A DNA stretch of 64,000 nt from Tillandsia leiboldiana (GCA_029204045.2 CM055076.1:10206069-10270068), one strand, 5' to 3'. Shown: positions 9,022-20,433, numbered from the stretch's first letter. A program made the numbers and translations. The notes: generated by a model not told the origin, from the letters alone.

Positions 9022-9247
9022 TGAACATGTCCCAAGTCCAGTTTTTGATTTTTATGCAATGAAAGATTCTTCCAAGTGTTTCTACACTACAAGAAGTATT
9101 CGGATCACACAAAATCTTAGGTTAAACATACCTGATCCTTTTGAATTCTTCTTTCTTGAGATTGAGTTAAACGATCCAACTTTCTTCACCTTCAATCTTC
9201 AAGACTTGAGACTTTCACGAAACTACGCCAACTCAAATTCCGTAACA

Positions 9248-10574
9248 AGATCCGCCACCTATGCCAAACTCCGCATAGGCGAAGCGTCCTACCTGCAAGA
9301 AAAGTGCTACAGCTAACAGATATCAGAGCTAGAAGATAAAACTGCTATAAAATAAAATCAACCGCTGTACAACAGAAAAATAATACAACAATGTCCACCT
9401 CCCAAAAATGATAATCGAACAATATCCTCAGATACAAAACTCATAGCTCAACTGGGAGGTATCTCCAATAAATACATCAGTGTACAGGCTCTCAATACAT
9501 ATCATATCCTCACTACAACAGTCTCTCAAAAGGGGAAATAAAATGACTAATCTAACGAAGATCTCCTCTGAAGGGTACCGCTACTCTCCAACGATGGGTA
9601 GGGATCTAGCTCGCAACTCCCTCGCCTCGATCAACAACCGCAGAATCAGCAACACCCGCTAAGACTCTGCAAAACAAATGAGAGAAAGAAAAAAGGTGGG
9701 GGAAAACCCCCAAAGGGTGTGAGAACTACACCAAAAAGGGAGTTCTCACTGGGTACCACCGCCAGACCCGACGGTCTGCCCACTAAGTCCTCAAGAGACA
9801 TAAACTAACCCAAGCCGTGAGAACTGAACAAGAATGCTGAAGACACTCAACAGCTACCATGCCTCCATCTAAATGCTCAAGAGGGGAGAATCAAAGAATG
9901 GTATGCAACCACTAGCACATGAAGTGCACAATCGACCCAATCGAGCTGACTGCCACATCTGGTCCAGTCAACCTGCGCCCACCTACAACCACCTCCCGCT
10001 GACGGGCAGGAATCATGTAGGGCATCCAAACGGACTAACTCGCTATCGAGTAGTGGCTCATGCAGGCTATAGTCAAAATCTACGCTCTCTCTCTCAGAAC
10101 GGATAGTCTCAAGATCACCAAACCTCTCGCACAACGGTCGACTAACTCACAACGACCTCGGGACCACCGTCAATCCCCAAATGGTTCCCAACAACACTAG
10201 CACTGGTCTAAACACAGCTACTAGACTCCACTCGGTCCCGCTGACACGAGTGCAACAATGAAGTAAATGCCTGTAATAAACCCAATCTAGTGACGCCAGT
10301 AAAATTGGTACTGCCTACTGTCGCCCTCATCATCGGGCAATAACCGCGCCGATGTGATAGCAAAACTCTCGCTGTCGTCCTCATCATCGAGCAATAACCG
10401 TGCCGATGTGATGACAAAAACTGTCAATAACCGTCTGATCCCAGCCTCCGGAGGGGAACTCGAGGGGAGCGACCCACACGAGGAAAGCATCACCGGACAA
10501 TAACCGCGCCGGTGTGATAAAACTCACTCACTGTCACAAGTATCATAAAAGCAGGACTGGATCACGACTCTGGT
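9248..10574 (-). repeat. G0: gypsy LTR fragment, minus strand
   Basis: The reverse complement of 9248-9340 aligns with the 3' end region of the G2 LTR (motifs GCAGGT(T/A)(A/G)GACGCTTCG and GGCGGATCT), and 9740-9800 aligns with the G2 block holding the AGTGGGCAGACC and GGTACCCA(C/G)TGAGAAC motifs. It is therefore the 3' part of a Tekay-like LTR on the minus strand. The last 50 or so bases are cut off by C1, and the other end stops at the Cassandra element. No ORF of note. Confidence 0.7.
10310..10530 (-). repeat. Short tandem repeat in G0 LTR
   Basis: A unit of about 55 bp containing CAATAACCG(C/T)GCCGATGTGAT occurs twice (about 10319 and 10374) with a third diverged copy near 10488. Confidence 0.6.
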
Positions 10575-10751
10575 TGTAACACCCCCGGAATTTGGATTAG
10601 TCCTCTATATAAATGATATAATAGGACTAAATCTCTAACCCGGCTATAGCATTTTGGATGGTAGCAAGATCCAAGAGGAACATGAGAGTTAAGCGTGCTA
10701 GAGCTAGAGTAGTTCTAGGATGGGTGACCCCCTGGGAAGTGGGGCGTCACA
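10575..10751 (+). repeat. Cassandra 5' LTR
   Basis: 177 bp, begins TGTAACACCCCCGG and ends GGGGCGTCACA directly before the primer binding site. Confidence 0.9.
10685..10740 (+). promoter_or_regulatory. 5S rRNA-derived segment in Cassandra 5' LTR
   Basis: Resembles the 3' half of plant 5S rRNA, including the box A region (GTTAAGCGTGCT) and the box C region (CTAGGATGGGTGACC), through CCTGGGAAGT. These are RNA polymerase III internal promoter elements. This is not a complete 5S gene. Confidence 0.85.
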
Positions 10752-10971
10752 GTTGGTATCAGAGCCATTCACCAGCCGGAAATGTGAGATGAGTCTCGGC
10801 TGAGCCAGGGTTATAGCGGGTAGAGCGAGGCTCCCCGGCTAATGACCGTTGTGAGTGGAGTGCAGCTCCTCACAAGGTCGGCTAAGGCTAGCGAGACGAG
10901 TCTCACATCGCCTGGTGCTTGTGAGTGTGCTTGAGCCTGACGTGGACGTCAGGGCTTAAAGGGGGGAAGAA
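10752..10971 (+). other. Cassandra internal region
   Basis: 220 bp without an ORF: primer binding site at 10754-10765, then sequence with no recognisable feature, then the polypurine tract AAAGGGGGGAAGAA (10958-10971). Confidence 0.85.
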
Positions 10972-11148
10972 TGTGACACCCCCGGAATTTGGATTAGTCC
11001 TCTATATAAATGATATAATAGGACTAAATCTCTAACCCGGCTATAGCATTTTGGATGGTAGCAAGATCCAAGAGGAACATGAGAGTTAAGCGTGCTAGAG
11101 CTAGAGTAGTTCTAGGATGGGTGACCCCCTGGGAAGTGGGGCGTCACA
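10972..11148 (+). repeat. Cassandra 3' LTR
   Basis: 177 bp, begins TGTGACACCCCCGG; differs from the 5' LTR at the fourth base. Its 5S-like segment is at 11082-11137. Confidence 0.9.
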
Positions 11149-13743
11149 GGTGCACAGGATCGGGCGGGAGCCACGTGTCGGTTGAGGATTGGGGCGGTGC
11201 AGGGGCGCGGTCTACGGAGTTCCCTGGGCGGGTGCATAGGCCCGGCGCAGGGACACGTGGCGGAATACCACTGGCAGGCTCACGGGGCGCGGCGCACGGG
11301 AAAAGGACCCCAAGGTGGTTTTTGGCTTTATATAGGTCATTTGAGGGCCGAAATCCTCTTCTCCTGTTCGGTTTCACTTCGAGGTCCCTTCTAAGAAAAT
11401 CTTCCTCTCACTGTCCTACACCTGCTGTAGATTTCTCAAGAATTTAGGAGGCTCGGATCCCGAGGTTTGAGATTTTTCCGGCGCGGCGCGACGATCATTC
11501 TACGGCAACCTGATTCGTCGCATTTCGGTGTTCAGGCTTCACCGACTCACCCCGACCTCCTATTTTCGTGATTTTTGCGTCGTTGGATTCTTCACAGGTA
11601 GGGATTCATTTTCTCTGTTGTGAGTTTCTCCTGATTCCGAGGTTTTGTTGGAGTTTCCGTGGCCTCATTTTGACCCTTTTTCCGTCGTGGAGTTTTGGGA
11701 CAGCACTGCCTTGTTTTGGCGATAACTTTGCGCACGGACGTCAGATCAGGGCGATTCAAAAGAGGATTTGCATCTACGCATCGCAAGGAGTCTCTCTGAA
11801 TTTTCTTGGATTTTCTGGAATTTTCCCCGAAGGTGAGAAACCCCTTTTTACAGAACCTTGTATCACAGTTTTGTCTGAATGCATTGTTCGGGGTGGTTCC
11901 CTTGTCAATTTTGGTTCTCAGCGTAGGAAAATCGTGTGGAAATGTGCAGGTACTTGTTTGGACCGGATCGTCGCGTAGATCGCAGTAGTATTTTTCTGGG
12001 AATTTCTTGGGCATGTTTCGCCGGTGAAATTGGCTGAACTGTTAAACAGATTTTGGGGACAGATTTTAGATTAAACTTGGATAATAATTATGTGTGCATC
12101 CTTTGGGATTTATGGTGCAGTATTGCGGGATTTTTGGGATCGAGCGCGGACTTCACTGTCGGGACTTGGATTTAGCGCTCGAGGTGGGTACCGTTGTTTA
12201 ACCTCCTACTTGTGATGTCCCCAGTAGGCCTATTTGAGTTGCTACTATGTTGCATTGTTAAAAGAACCGGTAAAATGAATCTGGCATGCTAATCAGGAAA
12301 TTGGACTTATAACTAGAGTTTGTGACTTCAAAAGGACTAAGTGCTGATTAATGGTTAATTCTTGTAAATAATATGTCGCCTAAAACCATGGGAAGAGCTT
12401 TGTTAAAATGGATATGTTGCATATACATGATGGGACCTCTTATACATATACATAGACCAACTTGGGGCAACTTAGTAAAATGGAAGCTTATTTAAACGGC
12501 ATACCTCTACTTTGTGAGAACTAGAATACTTGAATCATGTTTTGATAATTATAAAGGACTTTGCATGCTTGTATGGTCACCTAGATAGGCCACCTTTTCC
12601 TGCTACACTATCATGCTGGAATTGACATAGGAGAAACCTTTTTATTATTCTTTTCTCCTTTCATTTGAGGCTCAGGGTATTTGTAGCTCGTGCGCGAGCA
12701 GGGGGTTTGGGGATAGTGTAGTCAGACAGTTGTGGGTTTTGGGACAGGCAGGCTGTGAGGGCAGGGCATTGCGGCAACCGCGGATCTTTGGCGGTTGACC
12801 AGACAGTGGTTTTTGCATCAGATTGGGGTAGAGGATTTGGGCTTCTTTTAGTGGATGGGTTTTCCCACTTTGATCAGAGTCATGATCCCGTCCTGCTGAT
12901 CTATGATACTTGTTACTGAGGCATTATACTCGTGTGGGTCGCTCCCCTCGAGTGCCACTCCGGAGTGTGCGATTTACAGGCTTCGAGTCCTTGAGACTCT
13001 CATCCCCTATCGGTGTTATGCGTAGGCTCGCATACCCGATTTGGCAGGCAAAGCAGGCAGTACCAGTTCCTACTGGTGTATCGATTGGGTCCAGACAGGC
13101 AGGCATTTTACATTATGATGCATACATTTAGCTATATTCCTAGCTGGCACTTTAGAGGCATTTAGTGGTAGCTTTATACATCATCAGTTGGCATATTTAC
13201 AGCTTACCACCTTGTTTTATTCTTCCGCCTCTTATAGTCCTAGTGGGCATGTCTGAGTTGAGGTCTACCCACTAGGGGGAGGCTGCTGTTTACAGTAGTT
13301 CTCATCCCCACTGCTTTCTCTTTTCTCTTCCCCCTTTGTTTTGCAGAGTTGTCTGCGGGAGTTGCAGGACCCTCCTCAGCGGACCGAGGTAAGAGGATCG
13401 CGGATTAGATAGCGGTCTACCCAGGCACCAGTTCAGTTACTAGATGTACCCCGATAGTCTCAGATACTCTACTTTTCATTTCTTTTGGGTCTGGCTTCGG
13501 CCGGCTGGCTGTATTTGATTAGTGAGCTGGGAGAGATATTTGTATTATTGAGAGTTTACTTCCGCACTTTTACTTTCCAGCTTTATCTGAGATGTACTAG
13601 TTCCAGTTTAGCTCTGTTTATGCTCTTTTATTATGTCATCTATATTTGAGCAGGTTACCAGCGCTTCGTGTACACGGGAAATTCCGTGTATACGGCGGAT
13701 CTGTAGACGAGCCCGGGTTCTGGTTTTCACCCGGGGCGTGACA
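11149..13743 (+). repeat. G1 5' LTR, lacking first 486 bp
   Basis: Matches 17128-19722 base for base in length and ends GGGGCGTGACA. The missing part corresponds to 16642-17127 of the 3' LTR. The break coincides exactly with the end of the Cassandra element. ORFs inside are chance. Confidence 0.88.
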
Positions 13744-13751
13744 GATTAAGT

Positions 13752-13763
13752 TGGTATCAGAGC
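13752..13763 (+). other. G1 primer binding site
   Basis: TGGTATCAGAGC, initiator tRNA-Met type, eight bases after the LTR. The following leader (13764-14031) has no ORF that I can support. Confidence 0.85.
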
Positions 13764-14031
13764 TTAGGGATAGGTCAGTTGGGACTTAGGAAACCCTAGG
13801 CTTTTGGCTAACCCCAGGATGATAGGGCGTGAGAGCCGTGACTTTTTGCGAAAGTCGGTGATTTGGTTTGGACTCTTCCAGTGAGTGAAGAGGGATCGGC
13901 ATACACTATTTTTGTGGGACAGTTATGTTGGCTGCAGACAACATAAAGTTACAAAAATAGGGGGATGCCTTTGACTTTCGCTAGATTGGGTCGTGTGTGG
14001 TTGTGTGGCTGACTTGTGGTTCTTGTGGCAG

Positions 14032-15549
14032 ATGCCTCCCCGACGTCGGATTCCTACCCGGGGTGCCCCCACACCCCCTGTTGAGCGAGGACAGGCTGGA
14101 TCTTCTGAGATTGCTGAGTTGAGGGCCTTGGTAGCCCAATTGGCGGAGAGCAGCCGCCGGCAGGAGCAGCGGATTGAGCAGCTACTGGCGCGGAGAGGGG
14201 CGCCGCCTCCGACAGTGTTAGAGACCCCGGCACCACCCGTGGAACCACTTGTGCCGACGACGCCATCTTTGAGTAGCGGGGCTCAGGGCGTGGCCCAGCC
14301 TTTGACCCCGGCTGAGGAGCAGGACTTCGCTGACAAACTGGTTAAGTTTTGTAAGCACGAACCGCCCAGGTTCTCGGGGCGGGATACGCAGCCGTGGGAG
14401 GTTGGGACATGGTTAGCAGCGATGGAGAAGATTTTCAGGGATTTCTTCATCGGCCCGAGGTACAGAGTTCATATGGCGGTACATTGCCTAGATGGAGATG
14501 CAGACCTCTGGTGGCGTCGGGTGGAGCCATGGGAGTTTCAGATTTCTCGACAGTTACCCTGGTCTGAGTTTCGGTGTATGATAGTGGATACCTATTTTTC
14601 GACCAGCGTGAAGAGGAAGCTGGAGGATGATTTGAAAAACATTCAGCAGGGCGACCGGTCAGTTCAGGATTACCATCAGGAGTTCATGCGGCTGTTTAAT
14701 TGTGTGCCCTATGTCGCCCGGGATGGACCACATCAGGTTGAGTTATTCGAGGCAGGCCTCCGCAGCGAGCTTTATATCCTTGTGCATGCACAGCGACACC
14801 AGACTCTCCAGGAGGCCGTCGAGCATGCCTCTTGGGTGGAGAGAGGCGACACAGTGGTGGCAAGGCAAGGCGGGATGGTCGCGCTGAGTTCTGTGAGGAA
14901 GCGACCAGTGCCCGAGGATGAGGGACAGACTAGTTCATGGAGACCGCCACGGCCCTAGTCACCCAGCCGTGGGCGTGTGGAGCAGCGAGAGTTTAGTGGA
15001 TCCCAGTGGCCATCGCAGCAGCAGCAGGAGTCTCAGCATCTGACACAGAGACAGCAGCAGTCGGGGCGGCCACGGCTTCGCGATAGAGACAGATGCATAT
15101 TCTGTGGAGGACCTCATTTGTCGCACACTTGTGATCAGAGATGGGGTTGTTGTTACAAGTGTGGACAGCCAGGCCACCTTCGAGCTTCGTGCCCCCTTTC
15201 GACTTCAGTGGCACCCTCATCGGCATCGGCTTTTTTTTCGCCTCAGCAGCAGTTGTCGACTCAGTGGCCTCATGCTCCAGCGAGCGGATCACCACCTTTT
15301 TACCTTGCGGATCATCAGCCGCCGGATCAGGGCGATCCGGTCTACGCCGCTCAGGTGGAGGGTTTTACAGCAGCCGACCTTGTGGGGGCAGGTATGGTTT
15401 TACTGTGTTTACCGGCATTGATTGTGCATTGTATTGCATTTGGGCATCCTAGTCATTTGTTAGGAGTGCATGTACTTCCTTGCATTGGGTTAAGGGTAGG
15501 ACGGTTACCGGGAGTTCGGGAGGTCGTATTCCCGATCTTTAGCACGTAG
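14032..15549 (+). pseudogene. gag: G1 gag with one in-frame stop
   Basis: Starts MPPRRR at 14032. A retrotransposon Gag domain (about residues 125-290, with WLAAMEKIF and DADLWWRR) is followed by an in-frame TAG at 14956-14958, after which the same frame continues through a Gln-rich linker to two zinc knuckles, CIFCGGPHLSHTC (CX2CX3HX4C) and CYKCGQPGHLRASC (CX2CX4HX4C). The last 60 residues, where protease would begin, have no DSG motif and look decayed. A read-through or recent nonsense change is possible, since everything around the stop is open. Confidence 0.8.
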
Positions 15550-16624
15550 GGACGTGTTGTGGGTCCTGCCCGGTGCAGTTGAGTCCTTGATTGTACCTGT
15601 AGACCTGATGGTCTTGACCTGGTTGTGGGGCTTGGTTTGACGGTTGGGCTGGCTCAGTCATTTTCTTTTCGCGGCAGCTGATTATGCTGCGAGGACGGTT
15701 CTCGTGGGAGCCAGGCCCGGAGGTGCTGGTGTACCTGGGTTGCTTGAGAGTATCTTCGCTTCTTTGGTTTTGACTTTGTGAGCGAGGCGGATGTCTCGTA
15801 GTGGGTGAGTAGCTTGTTGGCTGGTGTGTTTGAGGGACCTGCGGCGGCATCAGGACTTGGAGATACCCCTTTTGGCTGTGAGTTCCCGGTTGTTCTCCTA
15901 TCGGAGTTGTCTGGCATGATACCAGTTTGGGAGTTGAGGACCCAACTCCAGGATTTGATGTTTTGGAATTATGTCAGGCCAAGTGTGGCACCTTTGGGGG
16001 CGCCGGTGCTATTCGAGTTGTGGAAAGTTGGTTCACTTCGGCTTTGTGAGGACCCGTAAGAATTTGATGAAGTGATCATCGGGAGCTAGCACCCTTCTGC
16101 CAAGCTTGGAGGATTTGATTTACCAGCTGCAACGGTACTGGATCTTCGCGAGGATTGATTTGCAATCTGGTTCTCTCGACTGCTCATGGCTGAGTGTTGA
16201 TGCCGGAGGGTTAGGGAATTGCTTCTACATCCCGACGGTTTTGGATTAGAGATCAGAGGCTACGGGATTAGTTGGGGGACTTATATCGGATGCCTCGGGA
16301 GTACCGAGGTACTTGGATCGAGTTGGGTGTTGTTGGACTAGTGGTTGGATTATCTGAGGCCCTAGCAGGGGCAGATGCTTGTACCGATGCAGATTACTTG
16401 ATGGCCGAGTAGTTAGCCCAGCTGTACCTAGTTGAGGTGGCGTGGTTCTCTGGAGTGTTCTCCTTTGTTTCGTTCTGGTTAGAGACCCGAGGATTGCATC
16501 GCGTCTCTGAAGGAGGTATTTGACAGCCTTGAGAGCTTGAGTGGTGGATGATTGTATATTTACCCTCTCTGTATGGTTGAGATTCCGTGTTGAGGAATGA
16601 CTTTAGTTTCGAGGACGAAACTTT
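15550..16624 (+). pseudogene. G1 collapsed pol: RT and integrase scraps
   Basis: About 1.1 kb stands where some 3 kb is expected. In order I can see: RT fingers (15916-16059; SVAPLGAPVLF and GSLRLCED resemble SVSPWGAPVLF and GSLRLCIDY), RT DLQSG (16106-16170), and an integrase core piece near 16413-16460 (LAQLYLVEVAWFSGV resembles LAQVYLSEIVRLHGV). No catalytic domain is complete and many stops intervene. The order is kept, so this is a pol shrunk by internal deletions. Confidence 0.65.
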
Positions 16625-16641
16625 CTTTTAGTGGGGGAGGA
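16625..16641 (+). other. G1 polypurine tract
   Basis: TTTTAGTGGGGGAGGA directly before TGTGATGATCC. The preceding TTTCGAGGACGAAACTT motif is shared with G2 and G3 at the same place. Confidence 0.85.
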
Positions 16642-19600
16642 TGTGATGATCCAGGTTTCCATGCACTGTTTTTCCCGTGAATCCAATGTGTTAAACACCT
16701 ATTGATGGTGTTTGATCCATAGTGTGTCAAAGGGACGGCACAGATGGGTCCATGGTAGTATTTATTATTAGTTTGGCCTTCGGCGGCATTTGCCGAATTT
16801 TAGAAAAGTTTCTAGGCCAAACGGAGGGCGTATTTGGATTCAGCGCGAAAAAACGCTTGAAAACGACTATTTACTTATTGAATTCGGAGTCCGGATGCCG
16901 AAAAACGGACTCCCGGATGTTTCTGGTGGTTTCTGGTGCATGGGGAAGTCGTGGACCACCGGAGCGCCACGTGGCGGGCCCTTATTGGCCGGTCCGCAGC
17001 AGCCGGTCCATGGAGCAGCGCGGCAGGGTGCATGAGCCGGCGCTAGGACACGTGGCAGGCGCTGATTAGCGGGCCTACGGTGTGCGGTCCACGGAGTTTA
17101 GGCGGCCGGTGCAGGGTTTTGAGTGGCGGTGCACAGGATCGGGCGGGAGCCACATGTCGGTTGAGGATTGGGGCGGTGCAGGGGCGCGGTCTACGGAGTT
17201 CCCTGGGCGGGTGCATAGGCCCGGCGCAGGGACACGTGGCGGAATACCACTGGCAGGCTCACGGGGCGCGACGCACGGGAAAAGGACCCCAAGGTGGTTT
17301 TTGGCTTTATATAGGTCATTTGAGGGCCGAAATCCTCTTCTCCTGTTCGGTTTCACTTCGAGGTCCCTTCTAAGAAAATCTTCCTCTCACTGTTCTACAC
17401 CTCCTGTAGATTTCTCAAGAATTTAGGAGGCTCGGATCCCGAGGTTTGAGATTTTTCCGGCGCGGCGCGACGATCATTCTACGGCAACCTGATTCGTCGC
17501 ATTTCGGTGTTCAGGCTTCCTCGACTCACCCCGACCTCCTATTTTCGCGATTTTTGCGCCGTTGGATTCTTCACAGGTAGGGCTTCATTTTCTATGTTGT
17601 GAGTTTCTCCTGATTCCGAGGTTTTGTTGGAGTTTCTGTGGCCTCATTTTGACCCTTTTTCCGTCACGGAGTTTTGGGACAGCACTGCCTTGTTTTGGCG
17701 ATAACTTTGCGCACGGACGTCGGATCAGGGCGATTCAAAAGAGGATTTGCATCTACGCATCGCAAGGAGTCTCTCTGAATTTTCTTGGATTTTCTGGAAT
17801 TTTCCCCGAAGGTGAGAAACCCCTTTTTACAGAACCTTGTATCATAGTTTTGGGTGAATGTATTATTCGGGGTGGTTCCCTTGTCGATTTTGGTTCTCAG
17901 CGTAGGAAAATCGTGTGGAAACGTGCAGGTACTTGTTTGGACCGGATCGTCGCGTAGATCGCAGTAGTATTTTTCTGGGAATTTCTTGGGCACGTTTTGC
18001 AGGTGAAATTGGCTGAACTGTTAAACAGATTTTGGGGACAGATTTTAGATTAAACTTGGATAATAATTATGCGTGCATCCTTTGGGATTTATGGTGCAGT
18101 ATTGCGGGATTTTTGGGATCGAGCGCGGACTTCACTGTCGGGACTTGGATTTAGCGCTCGAGGTGGGTACCGTTGTTTAACCTCCTACTTGTGATGTCCC
18201 CACTAGGCCTATTTGAGTTGCTACTATGTTGCATTGTTAAAAGAACCGGTAAAATGAATCTGGCATGCTAATCAGGAAATTGGACTTATAACTAGAGTTT
18301 GTGACTTCAAAAGGACTAAGTGCTGATTAATGGTTAATTCTTGTAAATAATATGTCGCCTAAAACCATGGGAAGAGCTTTGTTAAAATGGATATGTTGCA
18401 TATACATGATGGGACCTCTTATACATATACATAGACCAACTTGGGGCAACTTAGTAAAATGGAAGCTTATTTAAACGGCATACCACTACTTTGTGAGAAC
18501 TAGAATACTTGAATCATGTTTTGATAATTATAAAGGACATTGCATGCTTGTATGGTCACCTAGATAGGCCACCTTTTCCTGCTACACTATCATGCTGGAA
18601 TTGACATAGGAGAAACCTTTTTATTATTCTTTTCTCCTTTCATTTGAGGCTCAGGGTATTTGTAGCTCGTGCGCGAGCAGGGGGTTTGGGGATAGTGTAG
18701 TCAGACAGTTGTGGGTTTTGGGACAGGCAGGCTGTGAGGGCAGGGCATTGCGGCAACCGCGGATCTTTGGCGGTTGACCAGACAGTGGTTTTTGCATCAG
18801 ATTGGGGTAGAGGATTTGGGCTTCTTTTAGTGGATGGGTTTTCCCACTTTGATCAGAGTCATGATCCCGTCCTGCTGATCTATGATACTTGTTACTGAGG
18901 CATTATACTCGTGTGGGTCGCTCCCCTCGAGTGCCACTCCGGAGTGTGCGATTTACAGGCTTCGAGTCCTTGAGACTCTCATCCCCTATCGGTGTTATGC
19001 GTAGGCTGGCATACCCGATTTGGCAGGCAAAGCAGGCAGTACCAGTTCCTACTGGTGTATCGATTGGGTCCAGACAGGCAGGCATTTTACATTATGATGC
19101 ATACATTTAGCTATATTCCTAGCTGGCACTTTAGAGGCATTTAGTGGTAGCTTCATACATCATCAGTTGGCATATTTACAGCTTACCACCTTGTTTTATT
19201 CTTCCGCCTCTTATAGTCCTAGTGGGCATGTCTGAGTTGAGGTCTACCCACTAGGGGGAGGCTGCTGTTTACAGTAGTTCTCACCCCCACTGCTTTCTCT
19301 TTTCTCTTCCCCATTTGTTTTGCAGAGTTGTCTGCGGGAGTTGCAGGACCCTCCTCAGCGGACCGAGGTAAGAGGATCGCGGATTAGATAGCGGTCTACC
19401 CAGGCACCAGTTCAGTTACTAGATGTACCCCGATAGTCTCAGATACTCTACTTTTCATTTCTTTTGGGTCTGGCTTCGGCCGGCTGGCTGTATTTGATTA
19501 GTGAGCTGGGAGAGATATTTGTATTATTGAGAGTTTACTTCCGCACTTTTACTTTCCAGCTTTATCTGAGATGTACTAGTTCCAGTTTAGCTCTGTTTAT

Positions 19601-19722
19601 GCTCTTTTATTATGTCATCTATATTTGAGCAGGTTACCAGCGCTTCGTGTACACGGGAAATTCCGTGTATACGGCGGATCTGTAGACGAGCCCGGGTTCT
19701 GGTTTTCACCCGGGGCGTGACA
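16642..19722 (+). repeat. G1 3' LTR (3081 bp)
   Basis: TGTGATGATCC...GGGGCGTGACA. GC-rich around 16960-17290, then a plant-like TATA region (GGCTTTATATAGG, near 17302-17314), A/T-rich further on. ORFs inside (for example at 17562-17957) show no protein-like features. Confidence 0.9.
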
Positions 19723-19906
19723 CAGTCGGAACAGTCGTTGCTTCAACTTGCAGTTCATCCAAATTAATTGATTCCGTTTCAGATTCTGTATCGGAATCAT
19801 CTTTAGATTTCTTCGCTTTCTTAGCCTTCTTAGCCCTCTTGGGCTTGACAGTGTCTCTCGTATGTACCATAGCAGCAAGTAGGAAAACAATCCAAGTGAT
19901 CACCAT
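19723..19906 (-). pseudogene. C2 env-like ORF, N-terminal fragment
   Basis: ATG at 19906; about 61 codons with hydrophobic start (MVITWIVFLLAAMVHTR), Lys/Ala-rich and acidic Ser-rich parts, homologous to the C1 and C3 env-like starts. Broken by G1 at 19722/19723. Confidence 0.8.
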
Positions 19907-19934
19907 TGCTATTGGTCTCTTGAGAAAAGAAATC

Positions 19935-20317
19935 CTGTGTGCAACAACTCAAGAACATGAAAAAATTGTTAATTTTCAGAAATTAGAAAAATTGTACCCA
20001 AACAATCATTATCGTGTAGAGAGACTAAGAATCGAATTAGTTTTGCAAAAGGACTTTTAAAAATAGATCAATTGCATGATTTTCGAAAATCCTTATTATA
20101 TGCCCTAAAACCAAAATTTTAGAAATCGAAGCCTAAAAATCCGTTAATCAGGAGAATACCTAGCATATAATCAAAACTAATCTACCCAGAGTTCTTATTT
20201 CAAAAGAAATTTGATCAAAAACCATCCACAAACAAAATTGATCCAAGAATTTCATCACGTTTGAGGAGGAATAAAGAAAAACGGTGAAAAACCGAGATTT
20301 TGATCAATAAAACTTAC
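19935..20317 (-). other. C2 predicted leader intron
   Basis: GTAAGT donor at 20317, TTGCACACAG acceptor at 19935 (minus strand), 383 nt. The env-like ATG follows 29 nt later. Confidence 0.55.
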
Positions 20318-20433
20318 TTGGAGTTGAAGAACTTGAGTTTGAAAGCTTCCAAGAAGGGTGAAATCTAGAGAGAGAAGCTCTGGAAACTTTGGAACAAAAG
20401 ATTGGAGTAAAAGAAATCAAAACCCTTTTGTTC

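Larger units (their letters stand above)
1..9247 (-). mobile_element. C1: Sirevirus-like Ty1/copia retrotransposon, non-autonomous, 3' LTR outside window
   Basis: Read on the minus strand the order is 5' LTR (9247-7898), primer binding site, gag, shortened pol, long noncoding stretch with a promoter-like cassette, env-like ORF and an internal polypurine tract. The 3' LTR would lie left of base 1. Domain order (integrase before RT) is Ty1/copia, and the env-like ORF downstream of pol is the hallmark of the Sirevirus lineage. Protease and the N-terminal half of integrase are deleted, so it cannot be autonomous. It is inserted in gypsy LTR fragment G0; the five bases to its right (AGATC) are the expected target duplication, but the other copy is off-window. 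Bases 1-264 are the noncoding stretch downstream of the env-like ORF. Confidence 0.9.
7898..9247 (-). repeat. C1 5' LTR (1350 bp)
   Basis: On the minus strand it begins TGTTACGG and ends AACCCAACA. It is homologous to the LTRs of C2 (1351 bp) and C3 (1339 bp). The terminal 4 bp form the usual inverted repeat TGTT/AACA. Confidence 0.92.
10575..11148 (+). mobile_element. CAS: Cassandra-type TRIM retrotransposon
   Basis: 574 bp element: two 177 bp LTRs (TGT(A/G)ACAC...GGGGCGTCACA, one difference seen) around a 220 bp noncoding interior. The interior starts with a primer binding site for initiator tRNA-Met (10754-10765, TGGTATCAGAGC) and ends in a polypurine tract (10958-10971). The LTRs contain 5S rRNA-like sequence, the defining trait of Cassandra. 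It encodes nothing and must be moved by another element. The flanks CTGGT (left) and GGTGC (right) are not a target duplication, which suggests recombination between two Cassandra copies. Confidence 0.9.
11149..19722 (+). mobile_element. G1: non-autonomous Ty3/gypsy (Tekay-like) element
   Basis: 5' LTR (truncated), primer binding site, gag, collapsed pol, polypurine tract, 3' LTR. The 2595 bp shared by the LTRs show about 32 differences by eye and no length change, so insertion is fairly recent. The right end sits in C2's env-like ORF; the first five flanking bases are CAGTC, and the left flank is lost at the Cassandra junction. Gag and the chromovirus-like pol scraps resemble G3's lineage. 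Confidence 0.85.

Noticed and set aside
10685..10740. Functional 5S rRNA gene
   Set aside because: Only the 3' half is recognisable and it lies in a 177 bp LTR with retroelement ends; it is Cassandra's 5S-derived segment.
11568..12014. ORFs of about 130-140 codons on both strands of the G1 LTR (repeated at 17562-17993)
   Set aside because: Present only because the LTR is duplicated; no domain, low complexity, and they overlap on opposite strands.
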